From positions 186,001 to 250,000 of the forward strand of contig CAWGXC010000001.1 of assembly GCA_963826475.1 (NCBI GenBank): a stretch of DNA of 64,000 nucleotides. Reading direction: 5' to 3'. The stretch comes from RHKX01 sp963826475. GTDB lineage: Bacteria; Actinomycetota; Thermoleophilia; Solirubrobacterales; 70-9. Positions 56,339-64,000 of this stretch are shown one piece after another. The translations under genes and the position numbers were made by a program. The notes beneath the pieces are model-generated. The model did not search any database, was not told the DNA's origin, and saw nothing but the letters and a program-made list of their open reading frames with translations. The stretch's first letter is position 1. Each line of letters starts with the position of its first letter.

Positions 56339-57274
56339 ATGACGCCCCCCGAGACCATGACCTACGAGCGCGACGGTCGGGTCGCACGGATCACGCTCGA
56401 TCGGCCTGAGCGGGGCAACGGGATCACGCTCGCGATGCCGGCCGAGCTCGCCGCCTGCGTCGAGCGCGCCAATCTCGACCCCGAGGTTCACGTGATCGCG
56501 CTGGCCGGAAACGGAAGTGGATTCTGCGGCGGATACGACCTCGTGGATTCCGCCGAGTCGCTCGGCTCAGCTGAGCCGCGAGCGTCCGGCGACGCTGCCG
56601 CGGCCCCGAACGATCCAGCCACCGTCGCCGCAAACCACGATCCTGCGCGGACCTGGGACCCGGTCGTCGACTACCAGATGATGTCGCGCAACCTGCGTGG
56701 CTTCATGTCGCTCTTCCACTCCGACAAGCCCGTGATCTGCAAGGTGCACGGCTTCTGCGTCGCCGGAGGCACCGACATGGCGCTCTGCTCGGATCTGATC
56801 GTGGTCGAGGACCGAGCGAAGATCGGCTACCCGCCCGCGCGGGTCTGGGGGGTGCCGACCTCGATGCTCTGGGCGCACCGGATCGGAATCGAGCGTGCCC
56901 GGAGGCTTTTGCTCACCGGCGATTCGATCGACGGGACGACGGCCGTCGAGTGGGGCCTCGCCAGCGAGGTCGCCCCGGCCGCGGAGCTCGATCAGCGCTT
57001 CGATGACCTCCTGCAGCGCGTCGCGCGGGTGCCGGTCAACCAACTCGTCATGCACAAGCTCGCGATCAACCAGTCGCTCTTCGCCCAGGGGCTTGCGGGC
57101 ACGCAGGCCCTGAGCGTGTTCTTCGACGGGATCGCCCGCCACACGCCGGAGGGCTACGCGTTCCAGCGTGAGGCCGCCGAGGGCGGATACCGCGAAGCGG
57201 TCCGCGCTCGCGACCAGCCATTCGGCGACCACGGCCTCGACCCGCCCTCCGGAGCCGAAACGGACGCGCTTTGA
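56339..57274 (+). CDS. Enoyl-CoA hydratase / crotonase-family protein
   Basis: This 311-residue crotonase has the oxyanion-hole segments IALAGNGSGFCGGYDL and CKVHGFCVAGGTDMALCSDL, and the later AKIGYPPARVWGVPTSML. An insertion of about 50 residues (DSAESLGSAEPRASGDAAAA and beyond) separates the first two, longer than in most family members. The catalytic Glu pair of classic hydratases is not obvious in the later stretch, so hydratase, isomerase or other activity is open. ATG 56339 is chosen; TTG 56324 is the alternative. It probably belongs with the methyltransferase, thioesterase and GST genes that follow. Confidence 0.87.
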   Translation: MTPPETMTYERDGRVARITLDRPERGNGITLAMPAELAACVERANLDPEVHVIALAGNGSGFCGGYDLVDSAESLGSAEPRASGDAAAAPNDPATVAANHDPARTWDPVVDYQMMSRNLRGFMSLFHSDKPVICKVHGFCVAGGTDMALCSDLIVVEDRAKIGYPPARVWGVPTSMLWAHRIGIERARRLLLTGDSIDGTTAVEWGLASEVAPAAELDQRFDDLLQRVARVPVNQLVMHKLAINQSLFAQGLAGTQALSVFFDGIARHTPEGYAFQREAAEGGYREAVRARDQPFGDHGLDPPSGAETDAL

Positions 57275-57314
57275 CGCCGCTTAAGGTTCGTACGCAAGTG
57301 ATTCCGAGCTGAGC

Positions 57315-58352
57315 GTGTTCTCCACCGAGCCGGACATCCTTTCCAGCATCTCCGAGCTGAGCTCGTCGGCGTGGGCATACGCGGGGCTCTCGGCGGCCTT
57401 CGAGCTCGGCATCGTCCGCTCGCTCGAATCGCCCGCGACGGCGATCGAGCTGGGAGAGCGCCTCGACCTCGACCCGGCGCTCGTCGTCGACCTGCTCGGC
57501 GTCCTCGTGGCCCTCGGAGCGATCGAGCGACAGGAGGAGCGCTACGCCGTCACCCCGGCGTTCGAGCCGTTTCGCTCCGGCTCACTCTCGCGCGTCATGC
57601 GCGCGGGCATGCGCAGCGACCACCTGCAGACGGCGGAGGCGTTCCGGCGCGCACGGGACGGCTCGCTGGCTCCCGGCTGGTCCCACCGTGATCCTGACCT
57701 GCTGGTCGCCCAGGGCGAGACCGCCGGGCTCTTCCGGCTCGCCGCCGAGCACATCCTGCCGTCGCTGGAGGGACTACGCGAGCGACTCGAGCGCCCGGGC
57801 GCCAGGTTCCTGGACGTAGGCGCGGGCGTCGGCGTGCTCAGCACTGAGATCTGCATGGTCTACCCCGAGGTCAGCGCCGTCTGCGTCGAGCCGAACGGGA
57901 CCGCTCGGGGAATCGGCCGCGAGCGCTGCCTGGAGGCCGGGCTGGAGGACCGCGTCGAGTTCGTCGCTCACGGCGTCGAGGAGCTCGAGTCGCACCAGCA
58001 ATTCGACCTCGCCCTGATCCCGCAGCCGTTTCTTTCTCCGCCGTCCTTCGAGAGCGGGCTCGACTACGTCTGGCGAGCTCTGCGCCCGGGCAGCTGGCTC
58101 CTGGTGCTGGCGCTCGACCTGCCCGAGTCCGAACCGCTCGTAGCAGCGGCGCGTCGGGTCCGTGCCCGACTCTGGGGCGGCGGTGCGGCGAGCCGAGAGG
58201 AGCTGCTCGCCAACCTCGAGGGGAGTGGCTTCGAGGTCGTCCGCGCTCACCCGCCCGTCGGCGCCTACAGGATGTACGCCGCCCGCCGGCCGGAGGTCGT
58301 CGCGGCGGCCTCGCCGCTCGATCCGCCCGAGGCGGATCCGGTCGGCGCCTGA
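57315..58352 (+). CDS. SAM-dependent methyltransferase with winged-helix N-domain
   Basis: This 345-residue protein has an N-terminal winged-helix/dimerisation domain of the O-methyltransferase kind (WAYAGLSAAFELGIVRSLES and LVVDLLGVLVALGAIERQ). The class I fold has motif I in FLDVGAGVGVLSTEI and an acidic end in CVEPNGTARGIGRER. A late block (LIPQPFLSPPSFESGLDYV) completes the fold. Substrates of this family are small hydroxylated or thiol compounds. The start GTG 57315 is behind a 40-base gap after the crotonase gene. The C-terminus ends in a Pro/Ala/Glu-rich tail. Confidence 0.88.
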   Translation: MFSTEPDILSSISELSSSAWAYAGLSAAFELGIVRSLESPATAIELGERLDLDPALVVDLLGVLVALGAIERQEERYAVTPAFEPFRSGSLSRVMRAGMRSDHLQTAEAFRRARDGSLAPGWSHRDPDLLVAQGETAGLFRLAAEHILPSLEGLRERLERPGARFLDVGAGVGVLSTEICMVYPEVSAVCVEPNGTARGIGRERCLEAGLEDRVEFVAHGVEELESHQQFDLALIPQPFLSPPSFESGLDYVWRALRPGSWLLVLALDLPESEPLVAAARRVRARLWGGGAASREELLANLEGSGFEVVRAHPPVGAYRMYAARRPEVVAAASPLDPPEADPVGA

Positions 58353-58377
58353 GCGACGCCGCCGGGATACTGTCGCC

Positions 58378-58821
58378 GTGGCGAACGCGGCGATCACCGT
58401 CCAGTCGATCCGGAGCATGCTGGCCGAGACCGCCCCCAGCTATCCGCAGGCGCTGGCGATCGAGCCCCTCGCAATCGACGATGAGCGCTCCGTCGGCGCG
58501 ATCACCGTGGGCGACGTCCACCTGCACCCCGGCAGGCTCGTCCACGGCGGCGTCTGGGTGGGCCTCGCCGACACCGTGGCCGCGTGGCAGACGTTCCGCC
58601 ACATCCCCGTCGGCGCCAACTTCACGACGATCGAGCTGAAGCTCAACGCCTTCGCCGGGGCCCGCCGCGGCGACCGGCTCACCGCAACGGCCGAGCACCT
58701 GCACGCGGGCCGATCGACCCACGTGATCGAGGTGAGGATCGAGCGCGAGGGGGCCGATTCCGAGAGCCGTCTCGCGGCGAACCTGCTGGTTACCCAGTTC
58801 ATCCTCCCTCCGGCCCGATGA
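58378..58821 (+). CDS. Hotdog thioesterase (PaaI/YdiI-like)
   Basis: This 147-residue hotdog-fold protein has the family segment LHPGRLVHGGVWVGLADTVA, where the HGG turn and the following acidic residue form the active site. LTATAEHLHAGRSTHVIEVR and NLLVTQFILPP complete the fold. It hydrolyses acyl-CoA thioesters. GTG 58378 starts 26 bases behind the methyltransferase stop. Its TGA overlaps the next ATG as ATGA, so it is translated with the GST gene. Confidence 0.88.
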   Translation: MANAAITVQSIRSMLAETAPSYPQALAIEPLAIDDERSVGAITVGDVHLHPGRLVHGGVWVGLADTVAAWQTFRHIPVGANFTTIELKLNAFAGARRGDRLTATAEHLHAGRSTHVIEVRIEREGADSESRLAANLLVTQFILPPAR

Positions 58822-59417
58822 TTCGCGTCCACCGAATTCCCTTTTCGACCAACGTCGAGCGGGTGGCTCTGGCCGCCGGCTTCAAGGGCATCAGGATCGA
58901 GTGGGTCGACCATCCGAAGGAGGACCGCTCGGCCGTCGAGGAGCTCAGCGGCCAATCGCTCGTCCCGGTCGCGGAGTTCGACGGCGAAGTGGTTCGAGGA
59001 TCGATGCGGATCATCGATCGGATCGAGCGCGATCATCCCGCACCCGCCCTCTATCCAGCCGCGGCGGCCGACCGTGCCCGCGCGCTGATCTTCATCTCCT
59101 TCTTCGACCGGGTCTGGAAGGGCCCGCCCAACGCGCTGGACGGACCGCCGCCGCCGGACGCTGATGCACTCGTCAGGAGGCTCCGCGGCTGGACCGGATG
59201 GTTCGAGGATCTGCTCACCGAGAACGATTACCTCGGAGGGGAGAGCTTCGGGATCGCCGACGTCTGCGCCTTCCCCTTCCTCAAGTACGCGGTGCTCGAC
59301 CCTGAGCCCGACGACCCGGAGACGTTCCACGATGTGCTCGCCGAGCACCTGAGCGCGGCACCGTCCTCGAACCTCGCCGCGTGGATCGATCGCATCGACG
59401 CGCTCCCACGCGCCTGA
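58818..59417 (+). CDS. Glutathione S-transferase-fold protein
   Basis: This 199-residue protein has the GST N-domain start IRVHRIPFSTNVERVALAAG, the thioredoxin-like turn GQSLVPVAEFDG with the cis-proline, and a helical C-domain ending YLGGESFGIADVCAFPFLKY. Actinobacteria normally use mycothiol, so it may use another thiol or act as a lyase or isomerase. It overlaps the thioesterase by four bases, which suggests joint catabolic work on an aromatic or thioester substrate. The function is not readable. Confidence 0.83.
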   Translation: MIRVHRIPFSTNVERVALAAGFKGIRIEWVDHPKEDRSAVEELSGQSLVPVAEFDGEVVRGSMRIIDRIERDHPAPALYPAAAADRARALIFISFFDRVWKGPPNALDGPPPPDADALVRRLRGWTGWFEDLLTENDYLGGESFGIADVCAFPFLKYAVLDPEPDDPETFHDVLAEHLSAAPSSNLAAWIDRIDALPRA

Positions 59418-59420
59418 CCG

Positions 59421-60848
59421 TTACTCGGGGACCCTGTGGACCTCGAACAGGTTCGTTCCAAGGTCCTGGTCCGGCAGCCCGGCGGTGACCGCAATCAGCT
59501 CGCCCGGCTTGGCGACTCCCTCCCGGCGAGCGATTGCCGCGCAGTCGTCGAGCAGGTGACGCAGCTCGCGCCAGTCGCCGTGAACGGCGGAGCGGACGCC
59601 GAAGAGGAGGTTGAGCCGGCGGACGGTCTCCACGCGCATCGAGATGGCGAGGATCGGCACCTGCGGCCGCAGCGCTGACACCAGGCGCGCCGTGCGGCCG
59701 CTGCTGGTCGGGACGACGATCGCCGCCAGCCCGAGCCTGTAGGTGGAGCCGACGGCTCCCTGAGCGACCGAAGCCGAGACCTCGCCGCCGATCTCGACCC
59801 GGTTGAGCAGCCAGTCCCCGTAGGGAAGATCGAGCTCGGTTTGGCGTGCGATCCGGTCCATCGTCTCGACCGCGGCGACCGGGTGCTCGCCGATCGCGGT
59901 CTCCTCGGAGAGCATGATCGCGTCGGTGCCGTCGTAGATCGCGTTGGCGACGTCGGTCACCTCCGCGCGCGTCGGCCGGTCGCTGGTCACCATCGACGCG
60001 AGCATCTGGGTCGCCGTGATCACCGGCTTGGACTGCTTGCCGGCGAGGCGGATCAGCCGCTTCTGCGTGGCCGGCACCACCTCGATCGGCAGCTCGATGC
60101 CGAGGTCCCCGCGCGCGACCATGATCCCGCTGGTTGCCGCGGCGATGATCTCCTCCGCGTTCTCGGCGGCCTGAGGCTTCTCGATCTTCGCGATCAGCGG
60201 GATGTCGGAGTGGTGCTCGGCGAGACGCTCGAGGACGGGATCGAGGTCCGATGCCTCCCGGACGAAGGAGACCGCGATCAGGTCGACGTCGTGCTCGACG
60301 GCGAAGTCGACCCAGGCGAGGTCGTCGGCGCCGGTGGCGGGCATGCCCGTCGTGCTCCCCGGCAGGTTCAGCCCCTGATGGGAGGCGACGCGTCCACCCG
60401 CCTCGACCCGGCAGCTGATCGAATCGCCGTCGATCTCGAGGGCGCGGAGCCGGACGCGGCCATCGGCGAGATAGATCGGATCGCTCTCGTTGACGGCGTT
60501 CGGAAGCCCGCCCCAGGCGACGGGGAGCAGCTCGTTCGAGCCGGTCAGGCTGACGTCAGTGGTCAAGGTCAGTGCGCTGCCGACGGCGATGTCCGTGAAG
60601 CCGCCGCCGATCTCCCCGAGGCGGAGCTTCGGCCCCGGCAGATCGCCGAGGATCCCGACCCACTTGCCCATCAGCTCGCCGGCGGCTCGGATCCGCTCGA
60701 TGCTCTCCGCGTGCGTGGCCCGGTCTCCGTGGGAGAAGTTGAGACGGAAGACGTCAGCGCCGGCGGTGATCAGCCGCTCGAGCATCTTCGGCGAGCGCGA
60801 GGCCGGGCCGACGGTGCAGACGATCTTCGTGCGGCGATGGTCCGACAT
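59421..60848 (-). CDS. pyk: Pyruvate kinase
   Basis: This 475-residue glycolytic enzyme converts phosphoenolpyruvate and ADP to pyruvate and ATP. Family blocks are KIVCTVGPASRSPKMLERLI, FRLNFSHGDRATHAESIERI, GDLPGPKLRLG, LIAKIEKPQAAENAEEIIAA (with the catalytic lysine), and MVARGDLGIELPIEVVPATQ. The stretch MLSEETAIGEHPVAAVETM differs from the usual SGETA. The start ATG shares its A with the last base of the upstream P-type ATPase stop (TGATG), so translation is coupled. A C-terminal allosteric domain is present. It is convergent with the GST gene, with a three-base gap. Confidence 0.95.
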   Translation of the reverse strand: MSDHRRTKIVCTVGPASRSPKMLERLITAGADVFRLNFSHGDRATHAESIERIRAAGELMGKWVGILGDLPGPKLRLGEIGGGFTDIAVGSALTLTTDVSLTGSNELLPVAWGGLPNAVNESDPIYLADGRVRLRALEIDGDSISCRVEAGGRVASHQGLNLPGSTTGMPATGADDLAWVDFAVEHDVDLIAVSFVREASDLDPVLERLAEHHSDIPLIAKIEKPQAAENAEEIIAAATSGIMVARGDLGIELPIEVVPATQKRLIRLAGKQSKPVITATQMLASMVTSDRPTRAEVTDVANAIYDGTDAIMLSEETAIGEHPVAAVETMDRIARQTELDLPYGDWLLNRVEIGGEVSASVAQGAVGSTYRLGLAAIVVPTSSGRTARLVSALRPQVPILAISMRVETVRRLNLLFGVRSAVHGDWRELRHLLDDCAAIARREGVAKPGELIAVTAGLPDQDLGTNLFEVHRVPE

Positions 60849-63337
60849 CAGCCCTCCCAGCCACCGAAGCGCCGAGCGCCGAAGCGCCTGTGGGTGGGTT
60901 CGGGCAGCACCTCGCCACCCGGTGTCGTCTCGGCATCGGGCTCCTCGAGCTCCAGTCGCTGGATGTAGGGGAGCCTCCAGAGCGCGCTTGCGACGATCAG
61001 ACCGGCGGCGACCGAAGCGAGCGACAGGAACCACTGTCCGGCGGTGAGCAGCTCGAGATCGAAGAACTCGCGGACGGGCGCCGCGGCGAGGACCAGAGCG
61101 AACAGCGCGCCGAGCCCTGTGACCATGGCGAGCATGTAGCTCTGGATCGCGATGTGCTCGCGACCCGGTCCCCGCTCGAGCAGCAGGATGAACGCCAGGC
61201 CGAGCACGATCAGCGTCGTGGTCGCCGCGGTTCGCCCCTCGTTCAGGGTGCCGCCCGCCACGCCATCGACGAGCGCGTAGGAGAGCAGGGATCCAACCCC
61301 GATGCCGATTCCGGCCGGGACCGAGAAGGCCGCCAGGGCGCGCAGCAGCCGCCCGCGATAGAGCGGCCCCTCGCTCGGCGCGAGGGCGAGCACGAACGAG
61401 GGGATGCCGATCGTGAGGGTCGCGGCCACGGTCAGCTGCCGAGGCAGGAAGGGAAAGGTGAAGCCGATCAGGGCGGCGGCGAGGATCAGGAAGCCGGCGT
61501 ACACGGTCTTCGTCACGTAGAGGCGCCCGAGCCGATGGATGTTGCGCGCGATCCGCCGACCCTCGGCCACGGCCTTCGGCAGCATCGAGAACTCGTCCTG
61601 GAGCAGGACGATGTCGGCGATTCCCTTCGTCACCTGGCTGCCGGAGCCCATCGCCACGGCGAGACGGGCCTCCTTCAGGGCGGGCACGTCGTTGACTCCA
61701 TCGCCGATCATCGCGGTGAATCTGCCCGACTCGGAAAGCGCTCTGACCAGCGACTTCTTCTGCTCGGGCGTGATCCTGCAGAAGATCGTGCCGGCGCGAG
61801 CGACCTCGGCGAGCCTCACGCGGTCGTCGGGGAGGTCCGGTCCCTCGACCACGCCGGCGTCCTCGGGCACGCCGAGCGCGTAGGCGACTGCGGTCACGGT
61901 CTGGCGCGCGTCGCCGGAGATCAGCTTCAGGTCGACCTCCTGATCGCGCATGAACTCGATCGTCTCCGCGGCGTCGGCGCGCAGCGTCTCCTCGAGCACG
62001 ACCAGAGCCCGGGCCTCGAGCCTCGGCGGCGGATCGAGAGCCGGGTCGGTGGGGAGCCCCGCGACCGCCTCGCCGAAGGCGATGACCCGGCGCCCCGCCT
62101 TGGACTGCGTGTCGAGGGCGATCTGCAGGGCCGGTGGGAGGACCAGCGCGCCGATGCCGGTCAGCACGTCGGGCGCGCCGACGACGTAGGAGCGTTGCGA
62201 GCCGTCACCGTCGAGCGTCATCCCGCTCCACTTCCACTGCGATGAGAACGGCACCTCGGCGACGACCGTCGCCGGTGGTGCCGGAAACGCGTCGGCGATC
62301 GACTCGAGGGTCCGGTTGCGCTCGCCCGCGGAGGCGGCGAACCGGCCGAGCTCGCGCTGCGCAGACTCGGCGCCGGCGGGGTCCTCCGTGACGACGCCGA
62401 TCAACTTCAGGTTGCCGTCGGTGAGCGTGCCGGTCTTGTCGACGCAGATCGTGTCGACCGCTGCCAGGGCCTCGGTAGCGCTGATCTGCTGGACCAGCGT
62501 GTTCATGCCCGCAAGTCGCCGGGCGGCCACCGCGAGGGTGACGCTCATCAGCAGGATCAGGCCCTCGGGGAGCAGGGTGATGAGCCCTGCCGTGGCCGTC
62601 TGAGCCGCCTCGGTGAGGTCGACGCTGCGGATCTGGAAGCCGATCAGCATGATGATCGCCAGCGGCACCAGGATGATCGTCGTCGCCCAGAGGACCCGGT
62701 TCACCTCGACCTGCAGGGGCGAGGGCGGATGGCGGAACTCCTTGGCTTCGCCGGCGACCTTCTCCGCATAGGAGTCTCCGCGGACCGCATCGATCTCGTA
62801 GGTGCCGGAGCCCGAGATGCAGAACGAGCCGGAGAGCATCCGCTCACCCGGCGCCTTGCGGATCCCGTCCGCCTCCCCGGTCAGCAACGACTCGTCGATG
62901 GTCAGTCCTCGCGAGTTGACGACGACTCCGTCGGCGACCAGCTGGTCGCCGGGCTCCACCCGGACCACGTCGCCGGGCACGATCTCATCGGCGTGCAGCT
63001 CGACGGCCTGGCCGTCGCGATAGGCCTCGGCGCGGGGCGCCACCAGGAGCGCGAGGTCGTCGAGCACCTCCTTCGCCTTGATCTCCTGGCGGATCCCGAT
63101 CGCCGAGTTGACGATCGCGACCAGGCCGAAGAGCGCGTCCGCGTACAGGCCCTGGCTGATGACCAGGAAGAAGAAGCCGAGGATGATCGCGTTGAAGAGG
63201 GTCAGGACGTTCGCGAGCACGATCGAACGGATCGAGCGGCTCGCGTCCTCCTCGACCGGGCCGAGGCGGGCCAGCCGGCGGCCGGCCTCGGCAGAGCTCA
63301 GGCCGAGGGTCTGCGTGGTCTGCTCGAACTGGTCCAT
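60848..63337 (-). CDS. P-type cation-transporting ATPase (CtpE-like)
   Basis: This 829-residue P-type ATPase has the phosphorylated aspartate D300 in CVDKTGTLTDGN. The actuator TGE motif is in LTGEADGIRKAPGER, and the hinge is MIGDGVNDVPALKEA. The fourth membrane helix is LITLLPEGLILLMSVTLAVA, with the PEG triplet in place of PEGL/CPC, as in the CtpE group that moves calcium in mycobacteria. Ten hydrophobic segments are visible. The C-terminus has a long basic tail (RRFGARRFGGWEG). ATG 63337 follows a plausible leader. It overlaps pyk by one base. The transported ion is inferred from the relative. Confidence 0.92.
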   Translation of the reverse strand: MDQFEQTTQTLGLSSAEAGRRLARLGPVEEDASRSIRSIVLANVLTLFNAIILGFFFLVISQGLYADALFGLVAIVNSAIGIRQEIKAKEVLDDLALLVAPRAEAYRDGQAVELHADEIVPGDVVRVEPGDQLVADGVVVNSRGLTIDESLLTGEADGIRKAPGERMLSGSFCISGSGTYEIDAVRGDSYAEKVAGEAKEFRHPPSPLQVEVNRVLWATTIILVPLAIIMLIGFQIRSVDLTEAAQTATAGLITLLPEGLILLMSVTLAVAARRLAGMNTLVQQISATEALAAVDTICVDKTGTLTDGNLKLIGVVTEDPAGAESAQRELGRFAASAGERNRTLESIADAFPAPPATVVAEVPFSSQWKWSGMTLDGDGSQRSYVVGAPDVLTGIGALVLPPALQIALDTQSKAGRRVIAFGEAVAGLPTDPALDPPPRLEARALVVLEETLRADAAETIEFMRDQEVDLKLISGDARQTVTAVAYALGVPEDAGVVEGPDLPDDRVRLAEVARAGTIFCRITPEQKKSLVRALSESGRFTAMIGDGVNDVPALKEARLAVAMGSGSQVTKGIADIVLLQDEFSMLPKAVAEGRRIARNIHRLGRLYVTKTVYAGFLILAAALIGFTFPFLPRQLTVAATLTIGIPSFVLALAPSEGPLYRGRLLRALAAFSVPAGIGIGVGSLLSYALVDGVAGGTLNEGRTAATTTLIVLGLAFILLLERGPGREHIAIQSYMLAMVTGLGALFALVLAAAPVREFFDLELLTAGQWFLSLASVAAGLIVASALWRLPYIQRLELEEPDAETTPGGEVLPEPTHRRFGARRFGGWEG

Positions 63338-63409
63338 CCCTACAGAATGAAGCAGGCCTCGCCGACGGGATCGGCACCCATGCGCGGGGAGCCAATAGTC
63401 TGCCCTTCG

Positions 63410-64000
63410 ATGGCCCCGAAGCTCGGCATCAACCTCGGTTACTGGGGGATCGGCCCGAAGGGGGACGAGGCCGTCGATCTCGTCCGCAAGGCCGAATCCG
63501 TCGGCTACGACTCCGTCTGGGTCGCCGAGAGCTACGGCTCCGACGTCGTCTCGGTCCTCTCCTGGCTCGCGCCGCAGACTTCGACGATCAAGCTGGGCGC
63601 GGCGATCATGCAGGTGCCGGCCCGGCCGCCGGCCGCCGCGGCGATGGCGGGCGCGACGATCGACGCCCTCTCCGGCGGCCGTTTCATCTTCGGCTTCGGC
63701 CCCTCCGGCCCGCAGGTCTCGGAGGGTTGGTACGGCGTCCCTTACGCGAAGCCGTGGGGCCGGACCCGCGAGTACATCGAGGTCGTGCGCGAGATCGTCT
63801 CTCGCGCCGGCCCCCTCGAGCACGAGGGCGAGCACTACCAACTGCCGATGCCCGGTGGCACCGGACAGGGCAAGGCCCTGAAGCTGAACTTCCACCCGAT
63901 CCGCAACGAGATCCCGGTCTTCGTCGGCGCGATCGGCCGCAAGTCGGTCGAGATGGCCGCCGAGATCTGCGATGGCTGGATTCCGATCTTCTTCAGCCCC
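63410..64000 (+). CDS. LLM-class (F420-dependent-type) oxidoreductase, partial (right edge)
   Basis: The frame is open from ATG 63410 to the end, giving about 197 residues of a luciferase-like monooxygenase family protein. It starts with PKLGINLGYWGIGPKGDEAV, then DLVRKAESVGYDSVWVAESY, AIMQVPARPPAAAAMAGATI and GGRFIFGFGPSGPQVSEGWY. Actinobacterial members mostly use cofactor F420 for redox of aldehydes, sugars or drugs. The residues shown match F420-glucose-6-phosphate-dehydrogenase-like folds. It is divergent from the P-type ATPase with a 72-base gap. Nothing downstream is visible. Confidence 0.88.
   Translation, partial: MAPKLGINLGYWGIGPKGDEAVDLVRKAESVGYDSVWVAESYGSDVVSVLSWLAPQTSTIKLGAAIMQVPARPPAAAAMAGATIDALSGGRFIFGFGPSGPQVSEGWYGVPYAKPWGRTREYIEVVREIVSRAGPLEHEGEHYQLPMPGGTGQGKALKLNFHPIRNEIPVFVGAIGRKSVEMAAEICDGWIPIFFSP

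Noticed and set aside
56468..57274. A later start for the crotonase gene
   Set aside because: The first oxyanion-hole segment would be lost, and the N-terminal TYERDGRVARITLDRPERG block is typical of the family.
1..64000. Prophage, insertion sequences or a genomic island
   Set aside because: No integrase, transposase, phage structural gene, tRNA-flanking repeat or obvious composition break was seen.

Overview
The window is 64 kb of high-GC, gene-dense chromosome from an actinobacterium, most likely of the Thermoleophilia (Solirubrobacterales or relatives). This rests on gene content rather than on a search: a Gram-positive type HemQ, an actinobacterial integration host factor, an F420-type luciferase-like oxidoreductase, FprA, a DUF5679 zinc ribbon, a LigD-type polymerase and many GTG/TTG starts with strong Shine-Dalgarno sites. 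I see no rRNA, tRNA, insertion sequence, prophage or CRISPR array. The content is mainly core and lineage-specific metabolism. Both edges cut genes: a PAS-GAF protein on the left and an LLM-class oxidoreductase on the right.

Layout. 1-3.2 kb (minus): PAS-GAF sensor, BolA, FprA and HemQ, a heme/iron and redox cluster. 3.2-13.9 kb (plus): a large membrane protein, a glycosyltransferase fused to a flippase-like membrane domain, a 948-residue LuxR-type ATPase regulator, and two secreted proteins, one ending in Gly-Asn repeats. 13.9-17.6 kb: a SAM-type riboswitch and cobalamin-dependent methionine synthase. 17.7-22.6 kb: an alpha/beta hydrolase, a ferritin-like protein, a tiny ORF, two PQQ-type sugar dehydrogenase paralogs and a lipoprotein. 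22.8-29.7 kb: two MlaE permeases and an MlaF ATPase, a bipartite palindrome, an RND/MMPL exporter, a thioredoxin-fold protein and a B3/B4-domain protein. 29.7-34.3 kb: small conserved proteins, an integration host factor with a structured leader, an alpha-oxoamine synthase with a clear terminator, and AlkA.

34.3-37.0 kb (minus): a TPP riboswitch controlling an ABC importer (ATPase, permease, THI5-like binding lipoprotein) for a thiamine precursor. 37-39.3 kb: a VWA/MoxR pair. 39.4-42.6 kb: a small membrane protein, a coiled-coil protein and two peptidase-E-like paralogs. 42.6-46.4 kb: amt-glnK, with a PII protein lacking Tyr51, and a PAS / metallo-beta-lactamase two-gene operon. 46.4-52.8 kb: rhodanese, thiolase, a secreted propeller-like protein, FKBP and an acyl-CoA dehydrogenase. 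52.9-56.3 kb: L-2-hydroxyglutarate oxidase and a convergent split ligase/polymerase pair of NHEJ type. 56.3-59.4 kb: enoyl-CoA hydratase, methyltransferase, thioesterase and GST. 59.4-63.3 kb: a P-type ATPase translationally coupled to pyruvate kinase.

How the parts fit. Several regulatory RNAs tie transport and biosynthesis to cofactors (TPP to the importer, SAM to MetH). Nitrogen is represented by amt-glnK next to S51 hydrolases, lipid or envelope traffic by MlaEEF-RND and the glycosyltransferase-flippase fusion, and fatty-acid turnover by the thiolase, acyl-CoA dehydrogenase and crotonase. A recurrent non-coding theme is strong, sometimes nested, hairpins directly behind stop codons without U tracts. 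All family assignments are by reading the protein sequences; no database search was run.
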